Shown: positions 29,220 to 39,766, counted from the stretch's first letter. The stretch: DNA of 64,000 nucleotides from Pseudomonadota bacterium (GCA_029778535.1 JAKOQB010000156.1:1-64000), one strand, 5' to 3'. Numbers and translations are program-made. Notes: a model not told the origin generated them from the letters alone.

Positions 29220-30617
29220 ATGCCGAACCATAAGCACACCGCACCGACCCAGTCCGAAGGCGACGTCAACCTGTCGACCCGCCGCGCGCAGTGGCAGGCC
29301 GCGCACCTGGACGCGGCCACGCGCGCACTGCTCGAGCGCGACAGCCGCGCGTTCCTGCACCAGTCGGTGTCGACGCCGTGCCTGAACGGCCTCCGCAGGG
29401 CGGAGGGGATCTGGATCGAGGATTTCGCCGGCCGCCGCTACATGGACTTCCACGGCAACAATGTGCACCACGTCGGCTACGCGCATCCGCGCGTGCTGGC
29501 CGCGATCGGCGACCAGTTGCAGAAGCTTTCGTTCGCGCCGCGACGCTATGCTTGCGAGCCCGCGGTGGAGCTGGCGGAGAAACTCGCGCAGATCGCGCCG
29601 GGGGAACGGTCGAAGGTGCTCTTTACCACCGGCGGCTCCGACGCGGTCGAGGTTGCGATCAAGATTGCGCGTGCCGCCACCGGCCGCTTCAAGACGCTGT
29701 CGTTCTGGGATGCGTTTCACGGTGCCGGGCTGGGCGCGTCCAGCGTCGGCGGCGAGTCGCTGTTCCGCGCGGGACCGATCGGCCCGCTGCTGCCGGGCAC
29801 CGAGCACGTCGCGCCGTTCGGCTGCTATCGCTGCGCGTACGGGCACGCGACCGACGAACGCGGCCGGCCATATCTCGACCGCTGCAAGCTCGCGTGCGCG
29901 GCGATGGTGCGCTACGTGCTCGAGCGCGAGGGCGATGTCGCCGCGGTGATCGCCGAGCCCGCGCGCGCGGTGCCGTATCTGCCGCCGCCCGGCTACTGGC
30001 AGGCGGTGCGCGACGCGTGTCACGCGCACGGCACGTTGCTGGTGTTCGACGAGATCCCGACCGGGCTGGGCAAGACGGGGCGCTGGTTCTCGTGCCAGCA
30101 CGACGCGGTCGAGCCCGACCTCCTCGTGCTCGGCAAGGCGCTCGGCGGCGGCGTGCTGCCGATCGCGGCGGTGATCGCGCGGCCCGAGCTCGACGTGGCG
30201 GGCGCCTACGCGTTCGGCCACTACACGCACGAAAAGAATCCGGTCACGAGCCGCGCGGCGCTCGCGACGCTGCGCGTGATCGAGGAAGAGGGCCTGATCG
30301 ACCACGCCGCGCGCGTGGGCGCCCGCGCGCTCGAGCGGCTCGAAGGCTGGCGCGACCGCTATCCGCTGGTCGGCGACGTGCGCGGGCGCGGTTTCCTGAT
30401 TGGCATCGAGCTCGTATCCGATCGCGACGCGAAGACGCCCGCCGCCGACGCCGCCGAGGCGGTGCTGTACGAGGCGCTTTCCAACGGCCTTTCGTTCAAG
30501 ACCACGATGGGCAACGTGCTGACGCTGACGCCGCCGCTGATCACGACCGAACAACAGATGATGAACGCGCTCGACATCCTCGAAGCCGCGCTCGCCTCCG
30601 TTCAGCGCACGCTTTGA
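29220..30617 (+). CDS. Class III PLP-dependent aminotransferase-fold enzyme, PbfA-like
   Basis: About 465 residues from ATG at 29220, preceded by GAGGGAGAA. It is a fold-type I class III aminotransferase: the PLP pocket contains DEIPTGLGKTG and the Schiff-base lysine in LGKALGGG. The N-terminal EGDVNLS segment and FMDFHGNN-like region (YMDFHGNNVHHVGYAHP) recall (R)-1-hydroxy-2-aminoethylphosphonate ammonia-lyase (PbfA), which uses this fold for elimination. No other phosphonate genes are in the window, so substrate is open; an ordinary amino donor:aldehyde transaminase is the alternative. Stands alone between a divergent neighbour and the sigma-factor operon. Confidence 0.75.
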   Translation: MPNHKHTAPTQSEGDVNLSTRRAQWQAAHLDAATRALLERDSRAFLHQSVSTPCLNGLRRAEGIWIEDFAGRRYMDFHGNNVHHVGYAHPRVLAAIGDQLQKLSFAPRRYACEPAVELAEKLAQIAPGERSKVLFTTGGSDAVEVAIKIARAATGRFKTLSFWDAFHGAGLGASSVGGESLFRAGPIGPLLPGTEHVAPFGCYRCAYGHATDERGRPYLDRCKLACAAMVRYVLEREGDVAAVIAEPARAVPYLPPPGYWQAVRDACHAHGTLLVFDEIPTGLGKTGRWFSCQHDAVEPDLLVLGKALGGGVLPIAAVIARPELDVAGAYAFGHYTHEKNPVTSRAALATLRVIEEEGLIDHAARVGARALERLEGWRDRYPLVGDVRGRGFLIGIELVSDRDAKTPAADAAEAVLYEALSNGLSFKTTMGNVLTLTPPLITTEQQMMNALDILEAALASVQRTL

Positions 30618-30729
30618 CGCCCCTCTCATCGCGGGAGAGCGGCACGCGCCCATTACCCCTACGCCGCGCCGGCCCATCCGTCACCTTTCTCCTTCGCCTG
30701 TCGTCCAATGACAGACACGCGAGAACGAC

Positions 30730-31431
30730 ATGAACGCCACCGACCCCGCCGCATCGACCGCCACCGCTTCCGACACCGCGCTGGCCGATCTGGCGCGTGA
30801 CGGCCGCGCGGCCGCGTTCGAGCTGATCATGCGGCGCCACAACCGGCTGCTGTTCCGTGCGGTGCGCGGTGTGCTCGACAGCGATGCCGACGCGCAGGAC
30901 GCCGTACAGGATGCGTGGCTCAACGCGTTCCTGCGCCTCGATACGTTTCGCGGCGAGGCGCGGCTGGCGACGTGGCTCACGCGCATCGCGCTGAACGTCG
31001 CGCTCGATCTGCGCCGTCGCCGTCGCCCGACCGAACCGCTGGCCGATCACGAATCCGAATCCGCCGACGAGTCGCAGATGCCATTTTCCATGCCCGAACA
31101 CGAAGCGCCGGAACCCGCCGCGCAGCGCGCGGAGATGCGCGCGCTGCTCGAGCGGGCGATCGACCGGCTGCCGCCGCTTTACCGCAGCGTTTTCATGCTG
31201 CGCGCGGTGCAGGAGATGTCGGTCGAGGACACCGCGCGCGCGCTCGACGTGAGCGCCGACGTGGTCAAGACGCGCTTCCTGCGGTCGCGCGCGCTGCTGC
31301 GCGACGCGATCGGCGCGCAGGTCGAAGGGCAGATTCCGCAGGTGTTCGCGTTCGACGGCGCGCGCTGCGACGCCGTCGTCGCGCATGTGCTGGCCGAGCT
31401 CGCGCGACGCACGCTGCTTAGGCCCGGCTAG
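30730..31431 (+). CDS. ECF-type RNA polymerase sigma factor
   Basis: A 233-residue sigma-70 family protein. Region 2 is near 30-95 with DAQDAVQDAWLNAF (core binding) and LATWLTRIALNVALD; region 4 is near 135-195 with LPPLYRSVFMLRAVQEMSVEDTA in the helix-turn-helix. Longer than a minimal ECF factor because of an acidic linker (about 100-130) and a C-terminal tail. No anti-sigma gene follows; instead a ferritin-like protein and cytochrome c do, the organisation of RpoE-like factors found upstream of DUF4142/ferritin-like genes. An autoregulated promoter could not be recognised. Confidence 0.85.
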   Translation: MNATDPAASTATASDTALADLARDGRAAAFELIMRRHNRLLFRAVRGVLDSDADAQDAVQDAWLNAFLRLDTFRGEARLATWLTRIALNVALDLRRRRRPTEPLADHESESADESQMPFSMPEHEAPEPAAQRAEMRALLERAIDRLPPLYRSVFMLRAVQEMSVEDTARALDVSADVVKTRFLRSRALLRDAIGAQVEGQIPQVFAFDGARCDAVVAHVLAELARRTLLRPG

Positions 31432-31483
31432 CGGCGGCGGCGTCCGCCGCCCGCCGTTTCCCCACTTCTTCCAAGGAGCTGAA

Positions 31484-32071
31484 ATGAGAACGCAATTCGG
31501 CGTGCCCGCGCACGCCCTGTCACTGGCGCGCCGGCGCGCGCTGACGACCACCGGATTCACGCTGTCGGCCGCCGCGGTCGCGCTGCTCGGCGGCCGCGAT
31601 GCGCTCGCCGCAACGAAGGGCAAGAACGCCGACCACGCGGGCGACGTGCGCATCCTGAACACGGCGCTCGGCGCCGAATACGAGGCCGTGGCCGCCTACC
31701 AGGTCGGCGCCGACAGCGGACTGCTCAAAGGCGACGCGCTGACGCTGGCGCGCGAGTTCCAGGGCCATCACAAGGCGCACGCCGAGGCGATTGAAGCGAC
31801 GGTGGTCAAGCTCGGCGGCAAGGCAATCGAAGAACGCAAGGACTACAGGTTCCCGGTCGAGAAACTGAAGACGCAGGCCGACGTGCTGCGCTTCGCTGCC
31901 GGGCTTGAGAAGGGCGCGGTGTCCGCGTACCTGGGCGCGGTGCCGCTGTTCGGCGATCGCGAACTCGCCAAGGTCGCCGCCAGCATCCTCGGCGACGAGG
32001 CGATGCACTGGGCGGTGCTGCGGCACGCGCTCGGAGAGACGCCCGTGGTGCCGGTGTCGTTCGTGGCATGA
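31484..32071 (+). CDS. Exported ferritin-like domain protein
   Basis: A 195-residue protein with a Tat-type leader (RRRALTTTGF at 17-26, then hydrophobic, ending ALAA near 43). The mature part is a four-helix bundle of the ferritin-like superfamily: AEYEAVAAYQ (first helix), HHKAHAEAIE (second), GLEKGAVSAYLG and GDEAMHWAVLRHAL carry Glu/His residues suited to a di-metal site. Likely a periplasmic oxidative-stress or metal-binding protein. It overlaps the next cytochrome gene by four bases and lies 52 bases after the sigma factor, after CCAAGGAGCTGAA. Confidence 0.78.
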   Translation: MRTQFGVPAHALSLARRRALTTTGFTLSAAAVALLGGRDALAATKGKNADHAGDVRILNTALGAEYEAVAAYQVGADSGLLKGDALTLAREFQGHHKAHAEAIEATVVKLGGKAIEERKDYRFPVEKLKTQADVLRFAAGLEKGAVSAYLGAVPLFGDRELAKVAASILGDEAMHWAVLRHALGETPVVPVSFVA

Positions 32072-32466
32072 GCATTGTCCGCGCGCTGGCCGCTCTGCTC
32101 GCCGTCGCCAGCGCCGGCGCGTGGGCGGCGACCGCGGCTGCGCTTGAGCACGGCGAGGAGATCTATTCGCGCTGCGCCGCGTGCCACTCGATCGAAGGCA
32201 ACCGCACCGGCCCGCAGCACTGCGGGCTGTTCGGGCGGCGCGCGGGCACGGCGCCCGGGTACACCGGCTACTCGGACGCGATGAAGGCGTCGGGCATCGT
32301 GTGGAACGAGCGCACGCTCGACCGCTTCCTGCGCGACCCGCCACGCGCCGTGCCGGGCACCGCGATGACCTACGCCGGAGTGACCGACGCGCGCGAGCGC
32401 GCGGACCTGATCGCGTGGCTGCGCGAAGCCACGCAGCCGGGCAGGACCTGCACGATCCAGCGCTGA
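32068..32466 (+). CDS. Cytochrome c class I
   Basis: A 132-residue periplasmic cytochrome with a signal peptide (to about residue 24), haem site CAACH (near 36-40) and Met ligand in PGTAMTYAG. The GNRTGPQHCGLFGRRAG segment resembles the mitochondrial-type cytochrome c2/c550 group. Translationally coupled to the ferritin-like gene, so it may be an electron donor or acceptor for it. Confidence 0.85.
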   Translation: MSIVRALAALLAVASAGAWAATAAALEHGEEIYSRCAACHSIEGNRTGPQHCGLFGRRAGTAPGYTGYSDAMKASGIVWNERTLDRFLRDPPRAVPGTAMTYAGVTDARERADLIAWLREATQPGRTCTIQR

Positions 32467-32539
32467 GGCCGCCGCGGGCGACGGGACCGGTGAGGGTCGA
32501 TTCGAGTAATCTCGCGTCGGCCCACCGCGACCGACGCCC

Positions 32540-33445
32540 ATGAACCCCGCCGAACTCGCATCGATCGACGCCGCCGCCGCGCTGCTCGCCGATCAGGACT
32601 ACGTCGCCGACCGCCAGCTCGCCACCGCGGTCTTCCTCGCGCTCAAGCTCGCCCGGCCGCTGTTCCTCGAAGGCGAGCCCGGCACCGGCAAGACCGAGAT
32701 CGCCAAGGTGCTCGCGTCCGGGCTTGGCGCCGAGCTGATCCGGCTGCAGTGCTACGAGGGCCTCGACGTGAACGCCGCCGCGTACGAGTGGAACTACGCG
32801 CGCCAGATGCTGGAGATCCGGCTGGCGGAAGCGACGCACGAGGCGCGCGAGCAGGTGGCGGCGGGACTTTTCACCGGGCGCTTTCTGATCGAGCGGCCGC
32901 TGCTGCGGGCGCTGCTGCCGCACCCGGTGCCCCCGGTGTTGCTGATCGACGAGCTGGACCGCACCGACGAGCCGTTCGAGGCCTACCTGCTCGAAGTGCT
33001 GTCCGACTTCCAGATCACGATCCCCGAGTGGCGCACTGTGCGCGCCGACGTTCCGCCGGTGGTGGTGATCACGTCCAACCGCACGCGCGAGATCCACGAC
33101 GCGGTCAAGCGCCGCTGCATCTATCACTGGGTCGATTATCCGGACGCGGCGCGCGAGCTCGCGATCGTCCGCCGCAAGGTGCCCGACGCGAGGCAGGCGC
33201 TGTCGAAGCAGATCGTCGCCTTCGTGCAGTCGCTGCGGCAGATCGATCTGTACAAGCTGCCGGGCGTCAGCGAGACGATCGAATGGTCGCGCGCGCTGCT
33301 CGCGCTCGACGCGGTGGTTCTTGAACCCGAAACGGTCAACAACACGCTCGGCGTGCTGCTGAAATACCAGGACGACATCGCCCGCATGCGGGGCACCGAG
33401 GCGGCGCGGCTGGTCGAGAAGGTGCGCGCCGAAGTGGCAGCCTGA
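32540..33445 (+). CDS. coxD: CoxD-like MoxR AAA+ ATPase
   Basis: A 301-residue AAA+ protein with Walker A GEPGTGKT (45-52), the RLQCYEGLD motif near 70-78 and Walker B LLIDELDR near 133-140. These are typical of CoxD-type MoxR proteins, which with CoxE and CoxG are needed to mature or membrane-attach CO dehydrogenase-type molybdenum hydroxylases. CoxE- and CoxG-like genes follow, with two genes inserted. The matching hydroxylase subunits are about 18 kb upstream (11711-15459). First gene of a run that continues into the pca genes. Confidence 0.8.
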   Translation: MNPAELASIDAAAALLADQDYVADRQLATAVFLALKLARPLFLEGEPGTGKTEIAKVLASGLGAELIRLQCYEGLDVNAAAYEWNYARQMLEIRLAEATHEAREQVAAGLFTGRFLIERPLLRALLPHPVPPVLLIDELDRTDEPFEAYLLEVLSDFQITIPEWRTVRADVPPVVVITSNRTREIHDAVKRRCIYHWVDYPDAARELAIVRRKVPDARQALSKQIVAFVQSLRQIDLYKLPGVSETIEWSRALLALDAVVLEPETVNNTLGVLLKYQDDIARMRGTEAARLVEKVRAEVAA

Positions 33446-33458
33446 GCCGTCGCGCCCG

Positions 33459-34109
33459 ATGTTCCTCGGCCACTACGGCATTGCGCTGGCGGCGAAGAAG
33501 CTCGCGCCGCGTACCTCCCTCGGCACGCTGTTCCTCGCGTCGGTGCTGATCGATCTGGTGTGGCCGGTGCTGCTGCTCGCCGGCGTCGAGCGGGCGCGCA
33601 TCGATCCGTCGCTTTCCGGCGTCACGCCGATCGTGTTCAGCCATTACCCGTGGTCGCACAGCCTGCTCGCGGTCGGCGTGTGGGCGCTGCTGCTCGGCGG
33701 CGCGCACTTCGCATACCGGCGCGAACGCCGCGCCGCGCTGGTGCTCGCCGGGCTGGTGGCGAGCCACTGGCTGCTCGACGCGATCGTGCACCGGCCCGAC
33801 CTGATGCTGATGCCGGGCAGCCACTGGGCGATCGGCTTCGGGCTGTGGCGCTCGCCGGTCGCCACGCTGATCGTCGAATTGGGAATCTTCGCGTCCGGCT
33901 TGCTGCTGTTCCTGCGCGCCACGCCGGGTGCGCGGCGCGCGCCGCTCGCGGCGCTGGCGTTCGTGCTCGTGCTGATCTACCTCGCCAACCTGTTCGGGCC
34001 GCCGCCGCCGTCGGTGCAGGCGATCGCATGGGTCGGCCAGGCGCAATGGCTGCTGGTGCTGGCCGGCTACTGGATCGATCGCCCCGCCGCACGGCGGGAA
34101 GCGCGATGA
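33459..34109 (+). CDS. Integral membrane protein, unknown function
   Basis: A 216-residue protein with about six predicted membrane spans. It begins MFLGHYGIALAAKK, and histidines at the start (HYG), in SHYPWSHS near 66-73, SHWLLDAIVH near 106-115 and GSHW recall the DUF457/YdjM-like membrane-bound metal hydrolase group, but I cannot assign it firmly. It starts 13 bases after coxD and overlaps the next gene by ATGA. Confidence 0.65.
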   Translation: MFLGHYGIALAAKKLAPRTSLGTLFLASVLIDLVWPVLLLAGVERARIDPSLSGVTPIVFSHYPWSHSLLAVGVWALLLGGAHFAYRRERRAALVLAGLVASHWLLDAIVHRPDLMLMPGSHWAIGFGLWRSPVATLIVELGIFASGLLLFLRATPGARRAPLAALAFVLVLIYLANLFGPPPPSVQAIAWVGQAQWLLVLAGYWIDRPAARREAR

Positions 34110-35413
34110 AGCGATTCTCGGCGTCGCACGTGCATTCGGTGCGCGAGGCGATCGGCCGCTGCCGCAAGCTGATCCGCGAGCGCGGCGAGGCGTCGAGCGC
34201 GGCGGCAGCGCGCTCGACGCTGGCATCGTATCTCGCGCTCGACGACGGCGCGCGCGAACGCTTCTTCGACGCGCTCGCGCGCGAATTCTCCCCGGCGCCG
34301 GCGCAGGTGCTCGAAGCCGCGCGCAGCTACAGCGAGGACCCGTCGCCTCCCAACCTGCTGCACCTGCAGGAAGTGGTCGAGCCGGTGCGGCAGGAGCTGT
34401 TCCGGCGCCTGAACATGGCGCCCGGCGGCACCGCGGCGCTGGTCAGGATGCGGCAGCTCGTCCTGCGCGGGCTGCCGCAGCACCCCCGCTGGCGCGTGAT
34501 CGACGACGACCTGCGCCATCTGCTGCGCTCGTGGTTCAACCGCGGCTTTCTCACGCTCGAGCGGATCGACTGGCGCACGTCGGCGATCGTGCTGGAGAAG
34601 CTGATCGAGTACGAAGCCGTGCACCAGATCCAGGGCTGGGACGACCTGCGGCGCCGGCTCGCGGCCGACCGCCGCTGCTTCGCGTTCTTCCACCCGCAGC
34701 TCGCGCACGAGCCGCTGATCTTCATCGAGGTGGCGCTCACGCGCGGCATCAGCGCGAAGGTGCAGCCGCTGCTCGACATCCGCACGGAGGTGGTCGCGCC
34801 CGATCGCGCCAACTGCGCGGTGTTCTACTCGGTCACCAACTGCCAGGAAGGGCTGCGCGGCGTCTCGTTCGGCAATTTCCTGATCAAGCAGGTCGCCACC
34901 GAGCTGCGCGCGGAACTGCCGAACATCCGCCGCTTCGCCACGCTGTCGCCGATCCCGCGCCTGCGCGGCTGGCTGCTGGGGCAGCGCGAGCGCCTGACCA
35001 GCGGCGCGCAGGGCGAAGCGTGGCGCGCGCTGTTCGAGCGCCTCGACGCGCCCGACTGGCACCGCGGCGACGCGCCCGCAGGCGCCGAGTCGCTGCTGAT
35101 GCCGGCCGCCGCCTACTACCTGACGCAGTTGCGCGACGGCGCCGAGCCGTACGACGCGGTCGCGCGCTTCCACCTCGGCAACGGCGCGGTGCTGGAGCGG
35201 CTGAACTGGATGGGCGACACGTCGCCGCACGGCATGGAGCGCTCGTTCGGCATCATGGCCAACTACGTGTACCGGCTGAACGAGGTCGAGCGCAACCACG
35301 AACTGTTCGTCAACGAGCATCGCGTGCTCGCCTCGCCGTCGATCGCGCAGCTCGCCGTGCGCGCGGCGCCGTGGCTGGGCGAGGCTGCGCGTGCGCGGCG
35401 CGACTCCGCCTGA
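34106..35413 (+). CDS. Malonyl-CoA decarboxylase
   Basis: A 435-residue protein matching malonyl-CoA decarboxylase (MCD), which converts malonyl-CoA to acetyl-CoA and CO2. An N-terminal helical domain is followed by a GNAT-like catalytic domain with ATLSPIPRLRGWL near 271-283, where the SPIP serine is the family's active-site residue, and FHLGNGA near 355. ATG overlaps the upstream membrane-protein stop. Why it stands between coxD and coxE is unclear; it may feed acetyl-CoA or control malonyl-CoA during growth on aromatic acids. Confidence 0.88.
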   Translation: MKRFSASHVHSVREAIGRCRKLIRERGEASSAAAARSTLASYLALDDGARERFFDALAREFSPAPAQVLEAARSYSEDPSPPNLLHLQEVVEPVRQELFRRLNMAPGGTAALVRMRQLVLRGLPQHPRWRVIDDDLRHLLRSWFNRGFLTLERIDWRTSAIVLEKLIEYEAVHQIQGWDDLRRRLAADRRCFAFFHPQLAHEPLIFIEVALTRGISAKVQPLLDIRTEVVAPDRANCAVFYSVTNCQEGLRGVSFGNFLIKQVATELRAELPNIRRFATLSPIPRLRGWLLGQRERLTSGAQGEAWRALFERLDAPDWHRGDAPAGAESLLMPAAAYYLTQLRDGAEPYDAVARFHLGNGAVLERLNWMGDTSPHGMERSFGIMANYVYRLNEVERNHELFVNEHRVLASPSIAQLAVRAAPWLGEAARARRDSA

Positions 35414-35423
35414 ATCCGGCGCC

Positions 35424-36650
35424 ATGCTGCCCGCCTCCGCCGTCGACAGCCTGCCCGGCCGCTTGGCCGAGAACGTGGTGCACTTCGCGCGCGTGCTGCG
35501 CAGCGCCGGCCTGCCGGTCGGCACCGATCGCGCGCTGCTCGCGCTGCAGGCGCTGCGGGTGGCGGGGATCGAATCGCGGCAGGACTTCCACGCGACGCTG
35601 GCCGCGTGCCTGATCGATCGGGCCGAGCACCGGCTGCTGTTCGACCAGGCGTTTCATATCTTCTGGAAGGACCCGGACCTGCTCGGCCAGATGCTGCGGC
35701 TGCTGCTGCCGGAAGTGAAACAGAAGGCCGGCGCGCCGCCGCCGCCGGAGAACCGGCGGCTCGGCGAGGCGCTGTTCAAGGACAGCCCGCAGCCGCCGCA
35801 GCCGCGCGCGGAGGAACGTATCGAGGCCGATGCGCACCTGACGTGGTCGGAGCGCGAGCTGCTGCGCAAGGCCGACTTCGACACGATGACGACCGCCGAG
35901 TGGAACGCGGCCAAGAAGATGCTGCACGAGATGCGGCCGTTCTTCGCGCAGCTCGTCACGCGCCGTTACGCGCCGTCGCAGCGCGGTGCCAGGATCGACC
36001 TGCGCCGGCTGCTGCGCGACGCCGCGCGCCACGGCGGCGACATCGCCGAGCTGCCGCGCCGCACACGCCGCACGCGCGCCGAGCCGCTGGTGGTCATCGT
36101 CGACATATCCGGCTCGATGAGCCGCTACTCGCGCATGTTCCTGCACTTCCTGCACGCGCTGGTCGGCATCGGCAGCGGTTCCGAGCACCGCACGCAGGCG
36201 TTCGTGTTCGGCACGCGCCTGACGCCGATAACGCGCCAGCTCGCGTCGCGCGACCCGGACCTCGCGGTGGCCGCGGTGGTGCAGGCGGTCGACGACTGGT
36301 CGGGCGGCACGCGCATCGCGCAGGCGGTGCACGACTTCAACCTGCACTGGGCGCGGCGCGTGCTTTCGGGCAACCCGACCGTGCTGCTGGTCACCGACGG
36401 GCTGGAGCACGGCGACACGGAGCTGCTGGCGCGCGAGATGGAGCGGCTGTCGAAGTCGTGCCGGCGCCTGGTGTGGCTCAACCCGCTGCTGCGCTACGAC
36501 GCCTTCGAGCCAAAGGCGCGGGGAATTCGCGCGATGCTGCCGCATGTCGGCGCGTTTCTTCCCGTGCACAATATCGACAGCCTGCACGAGCTGGCGCGAA
36601 CGCTGGCGCAACCAAGACCAAGAACACGGGAGAAGGAGCAGTGGAGCTGA
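35424..36650 (+). CDS. coxE: CoxE-like VWA-domain protein
   Basis: A 408-residue protein with an N-terminal helical region and a C-terminal von Willebrand A domain: DISGSMSR (Asp227, Ser229, Ser231) supplies the metal-ion site and SGGTRI near 292 the threonine. This is the CoxE family, partner of CoxD in maturation of molybdenum hydroxylases. ATG at 35424 lies 10 bases after the malonyl-CoA decarboxylase stop; a GTG at 35391 inside that gene is less likely. Overlaps coxG by 10 bases. Confidence 0.8.
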   Translation: MLPASAVDSLPGRLAENVVHFARVLRSAGLPVGTDRALLALQALRVAGIESRQDFHATLAACLIDRAEHRLLFDQAFHIFWKDPDLLGQMLRLLLPEVKQKAGAPPPPENRRLGEALFKDSPQPPQPRAEERIEADAHLTWSERELLRKADFDTMTTAEWNAAKKMLHEMRPFFAQLVTRRYAPSQRGARIDLRRLLRDAARHGGDIAELPRRTRRTRAEPLVVIVDISGSMSRYSRMFLHFLHALVGIGSGSEHRTQAFVFGTRLTPITRQLASRDPDLAVAAVVQAVDDWSGGTRIAQAVHDFNLHWARRVLSGNPTVLLVTDGLEHGDTELLAREMERLSKSCRRLVWLNPLLRYDAFEPKARGIRAMLPHVGAFLPVHNIDSLHELARTLAQPRPRTREKEQWS

Positions 36651-37213
36651 GGGGTGAACAGGTACTGACGGCCGACCGCATGACCGCGTGGACGGCCCTG
36701 AACGACATCGAGATGCTGAAGATGTGCGTGCCGGGCTGCGAGAGCTTCGCCGCGATCGGCGAGAACAGGTACGAGGTGGCGATGAACGCCGCGATCGGCC
36801 CGGTGCAGTCGCGCTTCAAGGGCGCGGTCGAACTGGCCAACATCGACGCGCCCAACGGCTACACGATGAAGTTCGACAGCTCCGGCGGCGCGGCGGGCTT
36901 CGCGCGCGGCGACGTGCGTGTCACGCTCGCCGACGAAGGCGCGGGAACGCGCCTGACCTACGCGGCCAACGTGCACGTCGGCGGCAAGCTGGCACAGGTG
37001 GGCTCGCGCCTGGTCGATGCCGCGGCCGGCGCGATGGCCGACAAGTTCTTCGAGGCGTTCGACGCGCGCCTGCGCGCACGCGCGCGCGCCGAACTGGAAG
37101 CGACGCAACTGCACGTCGACGCCGACCTGTCGCGGATGCTGCCGCCGCCCGCGACCTTCAGCTTCTGGAGCCTGTTGAAGGCATTCTTCCGGCGGCTGTT
37201 CACGCGGCGCTGA
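36641..37213 (+). CDS. coxG: CoxG-like SRPBCC protein
   Basis: A 190-residue protein of the CoxG family (SRPBCC/START-like fold), with the opening [11 protein letters not shown] and CVPGCES near 25-31. It ends with a basic hydrophobic tail ([13 protein letters not shown]), in line with membrane anchoring of CO dehydrogenase-type enzymes shown for CoxG. Start is GTG at 36641 within the end of coxE, after AGAAGGAGCA. Completes the D-E-G set in this unit. Confidence 0.82.
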   Translation: MELRGEQVLTADRMTAWTALNDIEMLKMCVPGCESFAAIGENRYEVAMNAAIGPVQSRFKGAVELANIDAPNGYTMKFDSSGGAAGFARGDVRVTLADEGAGTRLTYAANVHVGGKLAQVGSRLVDAAAGAMADKFFEAFDARLRARARAELEATQLHVDADLSRMLPPPATFSFWSLLKAFFRRLFTRR

Positions 37214-37262
37214 TGGGGCGATGCGGTGGCACGGGCCGCGCTTGTCATTGAAAGGATGTGAC

Positions 37263-38465
<1,203 letters not shown>

Positions 38466-38467
38466 CG

Positions 38468-39199
38468 ATGAACGACATCGCGTCCTACCGGCGGCCGTTT
38501 CCGCACACGCAGCCGCCCGACTGCTTCGAACCCTACGCATCGAGCGTGCTGCGCTCGCCGCGCCAGCCGCTGGTCGCGCTGACGCAGACGCTTTCGGAGG
38601 TCACCGGTCCGATCTTCGGCAAGGAGCGGATCGGCAAGGGCAAGTTTGGCGACATGAGCGACCTGACCGCGCACGGCAGCGGCGCGCCGCTCGGCCAGCG
38701 CATCGTCGTGCACGGCCGCGTGCTCGACGAGAACGGCCGCCCGGTGCGCAACGCGCTGATCGAGGTCTGGCAGGCCAACGCGGCCGGCCGCTACCGGCAC
38801 AAGCGCGATCAGTGGAACGCGCCGCTCGATCCGAATTTCATCGGCGAAGGCCGCACGCTGACCGACGACGAGGGCCGCTACGCGTTTCTCACGATCCGGC
38901 CCGGCTCGTATCCGTGGGCCAACCATTACAACGCGTGGCGGCCCGCGCACATTCACTTCTCCCTGTTCGGCAACGCGTACGCGCAGCGGCTGGTCACGCA
39001 GATGTACTTTCACGGCGACGACATGCTGCCGTTCGATCCGATCTTCAACTCGACGCCGGACGCGAATGCGCGCAACCGGCTGATCGCCCGCTTCGACTGG
39101 GCGCGGACGGTGCCCGACTTCGCGCACGCGTTCGAGTTCGACATCGTGCTGCGCGGGCGCGAAGGCACGCCGCTCGAGTACCGCGCGCCGGGCGAATAG
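38468..39199 (+). CDS. pcaH: Protocatechuate 3,4-dioxygenase beta subunit
   Basis: A 243-residue subunit carrying the catalytic non-haem Fe(III). The four ligands are visible: Tyr109, Tyr148, His161 and His163 (RPAHIHFS), matching Tyr108/Tyr147/His160/His162 of the Pseudomonas enzyme. It cleaves protocatechuate to 3-carboxy-cis,cis-muconate using O2. Starts two bases after pcaF, so it is translationally linked. Confidence 0.95.
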   Translation: MNDIASYRRPFPHTQPPDCFEPYASSVLRSPRQPLVALTQTLSEVTGPIFGKERIGKGKFGDMSDLTAHGSGAPLGQRIVVHGRVLDENGRPVRNALIEVWQANAAGRYRHKRDQWNAPLDPNFIGEGRTLTDDEGRYAFLTIRPGSYPWANHYNAWRPAHIHFSLFGNAYAQRLVTQMYFHGDDMLPFDPIFNSTPDANARNRLIARFDWARTVPDFAHAFEFDIVLRGREGTPLEYRAPGE

Positions 39200-39209
39200 G
39201 AGAAGACCG

Positions 39210-39764
39210 ATGCTCTACGCGACTCCCTGGCAGACCGTCGGCCCGTATCTGTCGATCGGCATGACCTGGCTGAACACGGACGACCTTGCGGGCGAAGGCG
39301 TGGCGGGCGAGCGCATCGCGATCGAAGGTGCGCTCGTCGACGGCAACGGCCAGCCGGTCACCGACGGCGTGATCGAGCTGTGGCAGGCCGACGCGCACGG
39401 CCGCTACGCGCATCCGGACGACACGCGCGATCGGCCGCTCGAAGCGGGCTTCCGCGGTTTCGGCCGCGTGCCGACCGACGAGACGGGCCGCTTCCGCTTC
39501 CGCACCATCAAGCCCGGCCGCGTGCCGGCGGGCGGAAAGCTGCAGGCGCCGCACATCAACGTGTCGGTGTTCGCGCGTGGCATCCTGAAGCGGCTCGTCA
39601 CACGCATCTATTTCGCCGGCGAAGCGTCGAACGCCGACGACCCGGTGCTGGCGCAGGTGCCGGCCGCGCGGCGGCCGACGCTGATCGCGCGCGGCGACGG
39701 CGACGCGTATCGCTTCGACATCGTGATCCAGGGCGAGCAAGAAACGGTGTTCTTCGATATCTGA
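39210..39764 (+). CDS. pcaG: Protocatechuate 3,4-dioxygenase alpha subunit
   Basis: A 184-residue subunit homologous to PcaH but lacking the iron ligands; it opens TPWQTVGPYLSIGMTWLN, usual for PcaG, and has LQAPHINVSVFARG in the region equivalent to the ligand loop. It forms the (alpha-beta) protomer and shapes the substrate pocket. Starts 10 bases after pcaH with GGAGAAG as ribosome site. Confidence 0.93.
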   Translation: MLYATPWQTVGPYLSIGMTWLNTDDLAGEGVAGERIAIEGALVDGNGQPVTDGVIELWQADAHGRYAHPDDTRDRPLEAGFRGFGRVPTDETGRFRFRTIKPGRVPAGGKLQAPHINVSVFARGILKRLVTRIYFAGEASNADDPVLAQVPAARRPTLIARGDGDAYRFDIVIQGEQETVFFDI

Positions 39765-39766
39765 GC

